A stretch of DNA of 51,474 nucleotides from positions 437-51,910 of the forward strand of contig NZ_JAHCMB010000128.1 of assembly GCF_019904155.1 (NCBI RefSeq). Reading direction: 5' to 3'. Positions 1 through 7,407 of this stretch are shown in pieces (positions within the stretch are counted from its first letter, which is position 1; every line of letters begins with the position of its first letter). Position numbers and translations under genes: made by a program. Source of the DNA: Paenibacillus sinensis (GTDB taxonomy: Bacteria > Bacillota > Bacilli > Paenibacillales > Paenibacillaceae). Under the pieces are notes generated by a model that made no database searches, had not been told where the DNA came from, and saw only the letters and a program-made list of their open reading frames with translations.

Positions 1-28
1 CAATGTAAAGATTGAGAGGATCGACAAA

Positions 29-664
29 ATGAAGAGAGGCTTTAATATCCCTAATGTATTCATTTCATTGCTTCTATTAGCAACAGGACTTTGGGCATTA
101 ATTGAAGGGTTTTTAGGGATTTTTTCTAACTTATATCTAATAACAACAGGCGGCATAGGTTACTGGGTTCTAGGCGGAGACTTAAAGAGCTTGATTCGCC
201 CAATAAAGAAAAGGCAGATTCTATTTATTATAAGAATCCTCTTATTTTCGTACGTACTGTCTTTGACGGTATTCGAACTTAGTGATCATTTCCTTCACAT
301 GCCCAGTTCAGATAATCCTGTCATTCATCAGTTATCCTGGATTACTCCTTTTGAGAAGATTCCAGGATTGTTCGGGGAAGAAATGCTGGTTATCGTATTA
401 TTGGTGATTCTGGAACATTACTTACCCAAAAACCGAACGGGCTTAATTATTGCATCTATCCTTAGTTCATTACTATTTGGAGCCGCCCATCTTAGCACAT
501 ATGATTGGAATGTCTGGCAGAGTCTGGTTGTGATTGGGCTAACAAGAATTCCCTTCACCTATGCTTGGTATAAATCCGACCGCAATTTGCTGGTTAATGG
601 ATTCGCCCATTGGGGTTACGATATGTTGATCTTCATTCTTGCGATTGCCTATGGGAATGCATAA
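29..664 (+). CDS. CPBP-family intramembrane protease-like membrane protein
   Basis: A 211-residue, very hydrophobic protein with about six membrane segments. The C-terminal half carries the signs of the CPBP (CAAX protease / bacteriocin-processing, Abi) family: a GEE motif near residue 117, FGAAHLS near residue 150 and NGFAHWGYD near residue 190, which supply the Glu and His ligands of the intramembrane metal site. The usual EExxxR arginine is absent (the motif reads EEMLVI), as happens in some subgroups, so protease activity is uncertain. The ATG is preceded by GAGAGG at a workable distance. There is no clear terminator behind it and no partner peptide gene beside it. The family is often linked to peptide processing or bacteriocin self-immunity; nothing in the window tells what this member acts on. 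Confidence 0.75.
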   Translation: MKRGFNIPNVFISLLLLATGLWALIEGFLGIFSNLYLITTGGIGYWVLGGDLKSLIRPIKKRQILFIIRILLFSYVLSLTVFELSDHFLHMPSSDNPVIHQLSWITPFEKIPGLFGEEMLVIVLLVILEHYLPKNRTGLIIASILSSLLFGAAHLSTYDWNVWQSLVVIGLTRIPFTYAWYKSDRNLLVNGFAHWGYDMLIFILAIAYGNA

Positions 665-1031
665 CTCAAATCAACGCTGTAAGCATTAGAGCAGTGGACT
701 TCAAGATTGAGAAGAGGAAGATTTACCGAAGCCCGGGCATTCCATAATGAAAAAGCTATGCAGCCAGCGCAAACATGAATGTTACAAATGTAATGATAAA
801 GGTTTATATTTTCCGAATATTTTGCATATAAAATATGTGCGTTTGTTTATTAATAAGTTTACAAAATGTGTTGACTCCATGGGCATAATATTGTAAATTG
901 ATCGTGCTAGGTGATTGTCAATGACTTATGGAAGCACTTTCTTTTGAGGGAGGGCCATGAGAGGAAGGAAATATCCGGTTTGGTGGATTGCGAGAGAGCG
1001 CATACATTCTGGTTAGAAGGCGGTGTACGAA
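665..1031. other. Non-coding stretch with one promoter
   Basis: No convincing gene is seen. The middle (about 780-900) is AT-rich and holds the promoter listed separately at 871-899. A long leader of about 130 nt then runs to the aldo/keto reductase start. No terminator hairpin for the upstream gene was found. Confidence 0.5.
871..899 (+). promoter_or_regulatory. Predicted SigA promoter of the aldo/keto reductase gene
   Basis: TTGACT at 871-876 and TAAATT at 894-899 are separated by 17 bp in an AT-rich setting. The -35 box matches consensus at five of six positions, the -10 box at four of six. Confidence 0.5.
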
Positions 1032-1934
1032 ATGGAACTCCAATTAAACAAACAGCTTTCAATCTCTAAGATTGTCATTGGGTGCATGAGGATGAATGAC
1101 TGGGAATTAAGCACTATGGAAATTGTCCAGTTCATAGAGTGGTGCCTGGAACGGGGAATTTCTACCTTTGACCATGCAGATATTTACGGGGGCGATCACA
1201 GCAACGAGGAGCTGTTTGGAGAGGCACTGCGCATGCAACCATCCCTGCGGGAGAAGATCCAAATCGTTACCAAGTGCGACATCTGTGTTCCGAATGACAA
1301 GAATCCAGACATTAAAACTCGCTTCTTCAACACGGATAAACAGTATATTTTGGCTCAGGTAAATGAATCACTGGATAAGCTTCGCTGCGATTATGTTGAT
1401 CTTTTACTGATTCATATGTTTGACCTGTTGATCAATCCATACGAGCTTAATGAAACGCTCCAGCAGCTTAGAAGTGAGGGGAAAGTTAAATACTTTGGCT
1501 TATCGAATCATAATCCCCTTGAATTTGACACTCTGCAGAAGCATACCGACATTGAATTTGTCACGAACCAATTCATGCTCAACCCTTTGGGCATTGAAAA
1601 TTACCTCAATGGCACAATGACACATTGTCTTAAAGCAGGCATTTCTCCGATGATTTGGTCGCCACTGGCAGGGGGGAGAATACTTAAACCGGGCAATCCG
1701 AAAGAGGAAAGCATGATGAACGTTCTGGAAGATATCCGGCAGGAACTTAAACTGGAACATGTCGACGAAGTCGTGTATAAATGGATCTTCAGACATTCGT
1801 CCAATCCCGCCATTGTACTGGGAACCGGAAAAAAGGAGCGCATAGAACGGGCCATCCGGTCAGCTAGCGGTGAGGAAATGACCCGTGAACAATGGTATAA
1901 GATCCTGATAGAAGCAGGGTATAAGCTGTGGTAG
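1032..1934 (+). CDS. Aldo/keto reductase
   Basis: About 300 residues, the normal length of an NAD(P)H-dependent aldo/keto reductase (YdhF-like group). The catalytic tetrad is visible: Asp and Tyr in FDHADIYGG, Lys in VTKCD and His in LLLIHMFD. Further fold marks are FGLSNHNP, QFMLNPL and, near the C-terminus, the cofactor-binding stretch VLGTGKKERIERA. The reaction would be reversible reduction of an aldehyde or ketone; the substrate cannot be read from sequence. I prefer the ATG at 1032. A GTG at 1023 in frame is only two bases from the AGAAGG ribosome binding site and so less likely. The gene is monocistronic, with its own promoter and terminator. Confidence 0.85.
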   Translation: MELQLNKQLSISKIVIGCMRMNDWELSTMEIVQFIEWCLERGISTFDHADIYGGDHSNEELFGEALRMQPSLREKIQIVTKCDICVPNDKNPDIKTRFFNTDKQYILAQVNESLDKLRCDYVDLLLIHMFDLLINPYELNETLQQLRSEGKVKYFGLSNHNPLEFDTLQKHTDIEFVTNQFMLNPLGIENYLNGTMTHCLKAGISPMIWSPLAGGRILKPGNPKEESMMNVLEDIRQELKLEHVDEVVYKWIFRHSSNPAIVLGTGKKERIERAIRSASGEEMTREQWYKILIEAGYKLW

Positions 1935-1967
1935 TCGTAGACAAGTACTAAATAGTATGGGAGAGCG

Positions 1968-2000
1968 GAGCACTAACCTTTGGGTTGGTGCTCTATCCGT
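1968..2000 (+). terminator. Rho-independent terminator after the aldo/keto reductase
   Basis: GAGCACTAACC at 1968-1978 pairs with GGTTGGTGCTC at 1983-1993 (one G-U pair, loop TTTG). A weak T-containing tail follows. Confidence 0.6.
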
Positions 2001-2031
2001 TTCGCTAGAGTCATACCATCCATGCTCACTG

Positions 2032-2045
2032 CATACATATGTATG
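2032..2045. promoter_or_regulatory. 14-bp palindrome upstream of the ThuA-like gene
   Basis: CATACATATGTATG is a perfect palindrome about 50 bp before the start codon at 2094. It could be an operator, but no regulator gene is adjacent. Confidence 0.3.
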
Positions 2046-2093
2046 TAGACTTTGATAGTGATTTACGAATGTGGTTCTAAGGAGATTAGAAGG

Positions 2094-2840
2094 ATGATTG
2101 AAGCGATCATTGGCTCGAATGAGTTTCGAGAAACCGATAAGATCCGTGTAACCATCTGGAACGAATATGTAAGCGAGAAGACAAAGCCTGAGGCAGCTGC
2201 AGTCTATCCCCATGGTATTCATCATGCGCTTGCCGAAGGTTTGGCTCCTTATGGCTTTCTTATCCGTACGGCAACCCTTGAGCAGCCGGAGCATGGCTTA
2301 ACGGAACAGGTTCTCCGGCATACGGATGTTCTGATATGGTGGGGACATATGGCCCACGATTTAGTTAAAGATGAGATTGTTGAGCGTGTGTACCAAAGGG
2401 TGCTTGAAGGAATGGGGCTCATCGTTCTGCACTCCGGGCACTTCTCCAAGCTGTTTCGCAAGTTGATGGGCACGACCTGTAACTTGAAGTGGCGGGAAGC
2501 GAAGGAACGGGAGCTTCTATGGGTTGTGAATCCCGCTCATCCCATTACTGCAGGGCTAGGGGAATACATCCAGCTGCAGGAGGAAGAGATGTACGGCGAG
2601 TTCTTTGATATTCCCGCACCGGATGAGCTTATCTTCGTAGGCTGGTTCCAAGGAGGTCAAGTATTCCGAAGCGGCTGTACATTTTACAGACGGCTAGGGA
2701 AAATTTTTTATTTTCAGCCTGGTCATGAGTCTTATCCTGCCTATTACAATGAGCAGATTATGCGCGTTATTGCCAATGCGGTCAAATGGGCGGCATTAGC
2801 GCATGGGGCTGCACCTGTATTTGGATTTACTCCCAAGTAA
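2094..2840 (+). CDS. ThuA-like (trehalose utilization) domain protein
   Basis: About 248 residues forming one ThuA-like domain, a class I glutamine-amidotransferase-like fold found in sugar-utilization loci. Visible marks are the N-terminal beta strand [45 protein letters not shown] and the late [11 protein letters not shown]. The exact reaction of the family is poorly established; it has been linked to oxidised (3-keto) sugar metabolism. I chose the ATG at 2094 because AAGGAG lies nine bases upstream; the longer TTG frame from 2052 has no ribosome binding site. The stop is only 28 bp before the GMC oxidoreductase gene, so the two probably form an operon acting on an oxidised sugar. Confidence 0.8.
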   Translation: MIEAIIGSNEFRETDKIRVTIWNEYVSEKTKPEAAAVYPHGIHHALAEGLAPYGFLIRTATLEQPEHGLTEQVLRHTDVLIWWGHMAHDLVKDEIVERVYQRVLEGMGLIVLHSGHFSKLFRKLMGTTCNLKWREAKERELLWVVNPAHPITAGLGEYIQLQEEEMYGEFFDIPAPDELIFVGWFQGGQVFRSGCTFYRRLGKIFYFQPGHESYPAYYNEQIMRVIANAVKWAALAHGAAPVFGFTPK

Positions 2841-2868
2841 CTTTTCCAGTGATAAGGGGTGTCGTGTG

Positions 2869-4356
2869 ATGCGTCATATTCCTTATTGTCCGCTGCCGAC
2901 TCCTACCCGAGAGAACACCTGGATACCGGTTATATCCTTAGACGAAATGGCTTCTAGAGAATACGATGTACTCGTGGTCGGGACCGGCGCCGGCGGAGGG
3001 GCTGCCCTCTGGAGACTGTGCGAACAGCTGCACAAGACGAACAAACGGATAGGAGTCGTCGAACGGGGGGGCCTGCTGCTGCCTACAAATGCTTTCAACA
3101 TTCCAACGGGAACAACAGCTGGCAGTCTATACAACAACCCGCAGATCGGCATTCGGTTGGGCGATGCACTTCCCCAATTTCCGGGAACCCGTCTGGTCTA
3201 TGCGCTCGGTGGCCGTACGTTGTTCTGGGGGGCGGTTTGTCCGCGTATTCCGGATTTCGAGCTTGCTTCATGGCCCGTTCCCATTCCAGAAATGCACAGG
3301 TACTATAGCATCGCTGAACGGATGATGAATGTAACGGATTTGTATTCACGATACTCCACTTTTACGCAAAATCTGCTTGATCGTCTGCGGGCGAACGGTT
3401 ATCCCGAGGCCGTCGATCAGCCGGTCGGTATTGACCTCCAGCCTACGCAGTATGGAGAGCTGCATACGAATGCCTATTTCAGTTCGATTAGCTTGTTGGC
3501 AAGAGCGATGCATTTGCATCCCTACGATCTCGCAGTGAATGCACAGGCGATTCAGGTCCTAACGGATCAGAATCAGAGGACGCGGGGGATACGGGTGATT
3601 ACACCGGAGCGGACAATCTACGAGCTTCGCTCCAAAACCGTGGTACTCGCAGCAAGTGCGTTGGAAACCCCGCGGATTCTGCTTAATTCGGGGATTCCCG
3701 GAAGAGCGATCGGACACTACCTCACCAACCACTCCATCGTCAGGGGAGTTGGTCAAATCAGCAGCACGGATTTACCGGAGATATTGGGTATGATCAATAT
3801 TTTGGTTCCGCAGACATGGTATCGCCCCATCCAGCTTCAAATGTTCGGCGCTTATTATTCCTATCAATTTCAAACGAAACCGAGAGTAAATAAGTGGGAT
3901 GACAATGTCCTGATCACATTGGGTAAGGTGCAGTCCCGGTACGAGAACCGAATGTTTCTCGATCCAAACCGGCAGGACGCTTACGGATTGCCTGAGCTGC
4001 AAGTCCAATTCAGCTACAGTCCCACGGATTGGGCAATCATAGAGGAATCCGCTGCAGCCCTTCGGGATGTAGCTTCGCTAACAGGCTTGAAGCTCGATTT
4101 AACCGCTGAAGGATCAGATGTCTGTTTGTTCCTGCCTGGAGCGGATAATCACGAATCGGGAACTTGCCGGATGGGAAATGACCCCTGGACCTCTGTCACA
4201 AACCCGATAGGCTCTGTACACGGAATAACCGGATTATATATTACGGATAACAGCGTGTTGCCCAGTATGGGTGCGGTTAATCCGACGCTATCTACTGTGG
4301 CTTTGGCGATCCGGACGGCGGATTATATAGCAAGCGAATGCAGAATTGGACAGTGA
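2869..4356 (+). CDS. GMC-family FAD-dependent oxidoreductase
   Basis: A 495-residue protein. The N-terminal FAD motif GTGAGGG (residues 38-44) lies on a Rossmann strand EYDVLVVG. The middle has FWGAVCPR, close to the family flavin-contact motif. The C-terminal GMC_C domain has HESGTCRMG, with the active-site His, and AVNPTLSTVALAIR, with the second catalytic Asn. It should oxidise a hydroxyl of a sugar or polyol with FAD as first electron acceptor. No signal peptide is seen, so it is probably cytoplasmic. The start at 2869 (or GTG at 2866) is placed behind AAGGGGTG; the longer frame from 2803 overlaps the upstream gene. It is likely cotranscribed with the ThuA-like gene and ends at a terminator. 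Confidence 0.85.
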   Translation: MRHIPYCPLPTPTRENTWIPVISLDEMASREYDVLVVGTGAGGGAALWRLCEQLHKTNKRIGVVERGGLLLPTNAFNIPTGTTAGSLYNNPQIGIRLGDALPQFPGTRLVYALGGRTLFWGAVCPRIPDFELASWPVPIPEMHRYYSIAERMMNVTDLYSRYSTFTQNLLDRLRANGYPEAVDQPVGIDLQPTQYGELHTNAYFSSISLLARAMHLHPYDLAVNAQAIQVLTDQNQRTRGIRVITPERTIYELRSKTVVLAASALETPRILLNSGIPGRAIGHYLTNHSIVRGVGQISSTDLPEILGMINILVPQTWYRPIQLQMFGAYYSYQFQTKPRVNKWDDNVLITLGKVQSRYENRMFLDPNRQDAYGLPELQVQFSYSPTDWAIIEESAAALRDVASLTGLKLDLTAEGSDVCLFLPGADNHESGTCRMGNDPWTSVTNPIGSVHGITGLYITDNSVLPSMGAVNPTLSTVALAIRTADYIASECRIGQ

Positions 4357-4383
4357 GTTTTTTATGATGAAGCATAAGGCTGG

Positions 4384-4415
4384 AAAGAGACTTGTCAGAT
4401 GGCAGGTCTCTTTTT
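4384..4415 (+). terminator. Rho-independent terminator after the GMC gene
   Basis: AAAGAGACTTG pairs with CAGGTCTCTTT (one G-U), followed by a run of T. Confidence 0.7.
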
Positions 4416-4900
4416 GTTTTTTGCAGCGGATGATCAACATGGCAACATTGACCACCAGAGCCGGGAAACATTGCAGCGCTGACCCAAGCACAATCCTACA
4501 GAATGCCTAAAATAACACTGTTCAATTAATAGTCCGATACTCACAATATTAGCTTCCTAACTCCAATATACTGTTACTATGGATTCATTTACCGGGAGAA
4601 TAATAAAATTTCATTTTATAGCTACCGTAATAATCTTTAGGGTTATATAAAAACCTCAGCAAAACGGATCAACCTGAACATCAGCTAAAAAAAGACATTA
4701 AGGTACATACTCATTTTTGCAACGAGTTCATATTTGGCGTCAATGCTTCACTTAAGGCGACTAATCCTGCCTATAATCACCGACGCTGCGGAAACCGTAG
4801 ACCTAGTTCATTGCAAGTCCGGCTGGCAGATTCGCAACGACGCCCAAGTCCGTCCCATCTGAAGTATACAACAGAGAAAGAATGAGGAGGTGGTTCCACA
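4416..4900. other. Long non-coding leader region upstream of the HD-GYP gene
   Basis: About 480 bp with no credible ORF. The first 300 bp are AT-rich; the last part (about 4740-4860) is distinctly more GC-rich and can fold locally. CTGCGG and CCGTAG form a short hairpin around 4792-4806, CAAGTCCG occurs twice, and CAGAT and ATCTG flank the last 35 bp. It may be a structured 5-prime leader. I compared it from memory with c-di-GMP and c-di-AMP riboswitch consensus motifs and did not find a match. Confidence 0.35.
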
Positions 4901-5986
4901 GTGTCGATTGACGAATACACAAGCTTTATCGGTAAACGTTTGGGGAGCAATATCTACAACAGCAACGGAACGTTATTAATTGCGAGGAACACGATTCTGC
5001 GGAAGAGCCACATTGAGAAACTGGCCAATTTTAAAATCGATCTCGGGAATGTAGAAGCCGCGGTCATTGATAGTGTGGATGAGCAGCAAGTTCATCCGGA
5101 TGGCGATCAACCTAAATTGACTGTATCCCTTCGGCCCTCCTCCATCGAAAATCGTAAAAAAGTTAAACGGACGGAAATGCATTTGCATGAGATAGACAAT
5201 CTCGTACGGGACAATGGCGTTGTCCCTATTGCTGATGTCGAAGAGAAGATCATTCCCTTTATCAATGAAACTGCGAAGAGATACAATCTGTTCGAAGTAT
5301 TCACCGAGCTTAGAGAACAAGGTGATTTTCGTTACAAGCAGAGCATCGGTGTTGCCGTTATTGCTACATCGATAGGCAAATGGTTAAAGCTGGATGAGGA
5401 GGAACTGGGCCTGCTGACGATCGCTGCAAGTCTGTATGATATCGGTTCCGTTAAGCTTCCCTCTTCCTTGGTCAATAAACCGGCAAGATTTGATTATCAT
5501 GAATTCGAGATCATGAAGCAGCACACCGTTCTTGGTTATGAGCTCCTGACAAACTCGAATGTTGACCCTCGGATCGCCTTAGTCGCCCTGCAGCATCATG
5601 AGAGAGAAGACGGCAGCGGCTATCCGAATGGATTGAAAGGAAATCAAATTGACCGGCTGAGTAAAATCGTTGCCTTGGCAGACGTGTATATGGCTATGAT
5701 CTCGGATCGGCCGCATAGACCGGCATTTACTTTTTTCGAGGTGATTAACGAGCTTCATGAAGGCATTTTGAATAATCGCTTCGACTTGACCATTGGCATG
5801 ACATTTTTGGATTCGCTTCTTTCGACTCAAATCGGTTGTGAGGTCGTTCTGTCGGATGGACGTAGGGGTAAGATCCTGCTAACGAACGTGAACTATCCTA
5901 CCAAGCCTCTCATTGCTTTGGATCAAAATGATTTCATTGATCTGAGCAAAACGGATCTCATCCACATCAAGTATGTTATCGGGTAA
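4901..5986 (+). CDS. Degenerate HD-GYP domain protein (c-di-GMP phosphodiesterase-like)
   Basis: 361 residues with GTG start behind GAGGAGGTGG. Residues 1-60 resemble the short N-terminal region of stand-alone HD-GYP proteins; the HD-GYP domain spans about 135-300. Intact elements are HHEREDGSGYP (residues 232-242), QHTVLGYELL with His208, and LADVYMAM with Asp261. Two expected metal ligands are changed: the His of the usual HSxxVA motif is Gln147, and the HD pair itself reads YD (Tyr179-Asp180, in SLYDIGS). The usual Lys after HDIG is also lost. Catalysis is therefore doubtful; binding of c-di-GMP or a scaffold role is possible. The stop overlaps the ribosome binding site of the next gene, so both are translated together. 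Confidence 0.8.
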   Translation: MSIDEYTSFIGKRLGSNIYNSNGTLLIARNTILRKSHIEKLANFKIDLGNVEAAVIDSVDEQQVHPDGDQPKLTVSLRPSSIENRKKVKRTEMHLHEIDNLVRDNGVVPIADVEEKIIPFINETAKRYNLFEVFTELREQGDFRYKQSIGVAVIATSIGKWLKLDEEELGLLTIAASLYDIGSVKLPSSLVNKPARFDYHEFEIMKQHTVLGYELLTNSNVDPRIALVALQHHEREDGSGYPNGLKGNQIDRLSKIVALADVYMAMISDRPHRPAFTFFEVINELHEGILNNRFDLTIGMTFLDSLLSTQIGCEVVLSDGRRGKILLTNVNYPTKPLIALDQNDFIDLSKTDLIHIKYVIG

Positions 5987-5995
5987 GGAGATTCT

Positions 5996-6274
5996 ATGAT
6001 GAATGATGTATCTGTATTTCAACCTTTAAAGACGAACCTTTCCATTTCATCCGAATGTCTGGGTAAGGATATTACGTTCCTGCTGGAAATATCCGGCCCG
6101 GATTATAATGAAGCAGCGACACAAAAGCTCGTCAATACCTTGCGCCGCAACGGGTTTTCTACCATTGAGGATGTCGTCAGCGTCAGTGCGAAGCGTATTC
6201 AATTGCTAAAGTGGATTGGCGATAAGTCGTTCACGCAGCTTCTAGTTCTACTGAAGAAAGCTTCTGAGTCGTGA
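5996..6274 (+). CDS. Small protein with RNA polymerase alpha-CTD-like helix-hairpin-helix fold
   Basis: 92 residues. The N-terminal 35 residues are not recognised. Residues about 45-90 read like the alpha subunit C-terminal domain of RNA polymerase: a first helix TQKLVNTLRRNGFSTIEDV, then a second helical part SAKRIQLLKWIGDKSFTQLL, matching the family pattern of NxLxRxGIxTVxDL followed by GxKSLxE. This is a family-pattern judgement, not a database hit. The AAGGAG ribosome binding site starts within the stop region of the HD-GYP gene, nine bases before the next start, which points to coupled translation and a shared job. Possible roles are DNA binding, protein-protein contact with transcription machinery, or decoy binding. 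Confidence 0.65.
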   Translation: MMNDVSVFQPLKTNLSISSECLGKDITFLLEISGPDYNEAATQKLVNTLRRNGFSTIEDVVSVSAKRIQLLKWIGDKSFTQLLVLLKKASES

Positions 6275-6292
6275 ATGTGTTTGGTTGTTGAG

Positions 6293-6348
6293 GAAGCGGG
6301 TTGTCTCGAGTCATCGAAGATGACAGAGGAGACGGCCCCTTCTTTTTT
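6293..6348 (+). terminator. Terminator after the HD-GYP/alpha-CTD-like pair
   Basis: GAAGCGGGTTGTCTC can pair with GAGACGGCCCCTTC with small mismatches, followed by seven T. Confidence 0.6.
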
Positions 6349-6380
6349 TAATTTGCAGGGTTCGGCTTTCGGGGATAGTC

Positions 6381-7208
6381 TCAGGTCTGGGCATAGGCTT
6401 CGGCCCGGTAATGCTTGGGAGAGGAGCCCTTCACTTTCTTGAAAATTTTAGAGAACAGCAGAGCATCGTTATAACCGACTGATCGGGAAATATCCGCGAT
6501 TGAAAGCTCCGGGTTTCCCATCATTTCACAAGCCTTATTGATTCGATAGCGAATCAGGTAATCCTGAATGCTTAATTGCATCCGTTGTTTGAATAACGAG
6601 CACAAATAGCTTCGATTGAGTCCAATAAACTGAGCGATGTCCTCAATCGTAATTTTCTGGGGATAGTTCATTTCGATAAAGTCCTTTACCTTCTCCACAT
6701 AAATCTCCGCCCGGGTCTCCTTAAGTTCAGGGGAAGTCACCGGACCGAATTCCACGAGCAGCGATAACAATAAATAGAGCAGCCCAGTCAGTCTGGTCTC
6801 CCGGGCCTTCCCGAATTCCCTCGACTCATTCATCAACTGCAAGTACCGGTAAATCCTATCATCTCTGTCATAGTTGAAAATCGGGGAAGCCTTCAACAGC
6901 CCCGCCTGCTTGAGAAGCAGTTCCGCCGATGTCCCGTCAAAACCAAACCAGCAATAAGACCAGGGGTTGGCAGTATCGGCTTGATAGTAGGTGATAATAT
7001 CGGGGAAAATCAAAAAACCTTGCCCCTTCCGCAATTGGTACTGGATACCGCCGACTTCAAATACCCCCTCCCCGCTTAAAACATAGTGAAGTAAATAGTG
7101 ACTTCGTACAGCCGGCCCAAAGAAATGACCCGATATACAGTCCTCCATGCCAAACTGGGTCAGATGCAGTTCGGGATGCTGTTTGCTGCGTGGCAAATAT
7201 TCAATCAC
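6381..7208 (-). CDS. AraC-family transcriptional regulator of the alpha-galactosidase gene
   Basis: About 275 residues. The N-terminal half is a cupin sugar-sensing domain (LHYVLSGEGVFEVGG, QLRKGQGFLIFPD, WSYCWFGFDG). The C-terminal 100 residues hold two helix-turn-helix motifs, ITIEDIAQFIGLNRSYLCSLF and LSIADISRSVGYNDALLFSKIF, ending in the SPKHYR signature. I place the start at the GTG at 7208, seven bases after AGGAG; an ATG at 7223 lacks a ribosome binding site. The gene is divergent from the alpha-galactosidase gene and the intergenic space holds an inverted repeat, so it most likely activates that gene in response to a galactoside. It resembles RafR/MsmR-type regulators. Confidence 0.85.
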   Translation of the reverse strand: MIEYLPRSKQHPELHLTQFGMEDCISGHFFGPAVRSHYLLHYVLSGEGVFEVGGIQYQLRKGQGFLIFPDIITYYQADTANPWSYCWFGFDGTSAELLLKQAGLLKASPIFNYDRDDRIYRYLQLMNESREFGKARETRLTGLLYLLLSLLVEFGPVTSPELKETRAEIYVEKVKDFIEMNYPQKITIEDIAQFIGLNRSYLCSLFKQRMQLSIQDYLIRYRINKACEMMGNPELSIADISRSVGYNDALLFSKIFKKVKGSSPKHYRAEAYAQT

Positions 7209-7254
7209 ATGAAATCTCCTCATCTAAAATATCCAGCATTATAACATATTTAGT

Positions 7255-7274
7255 GAGTACTATGCCATGTACTC
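7255..7274. promoter_or_regulatory. Inverted repeat, candidate AraC operator
   Basis: GAGTAC, 8 bp, GTACTC lies between the divergent AraC-type gene and the alpha-galactosidase gene. Position fits an operator for the adjacent regulator; this is inference. Confidence 0.35.
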
Positions 7275-7407
7275 CATATCTGAATCTAATATATCATTTT
7301 GTATAGTGCTGGCTAACATCTTGCATGAGGATATCAAGTATTAAACCATGTTATCTTAACTGGAATTTTTGAAAACATTATGAACTGGAAGAAAGGGGTA
7401 TTTGGCA

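Noticed and set aside
1023..1031. GTG at 1023 as start of the aldo/keto reductase
   Set aside because: It is only two bases from the ribosome binding site; ATG 1032 is better placed, though not certain.
4740..4870. c-di-GMP (GEMM) or c-di-AMP (ydaO) riboswitch
   Set aside because: The conserved cores I remember are not present, so only an unspecified structured leader is suggested.
7370..7384. cre site upstream of the alpha-galactosidase gene
   Set aside because: TGAAAACATTATGA lacks the central CG and a conserved C; too weak to list.
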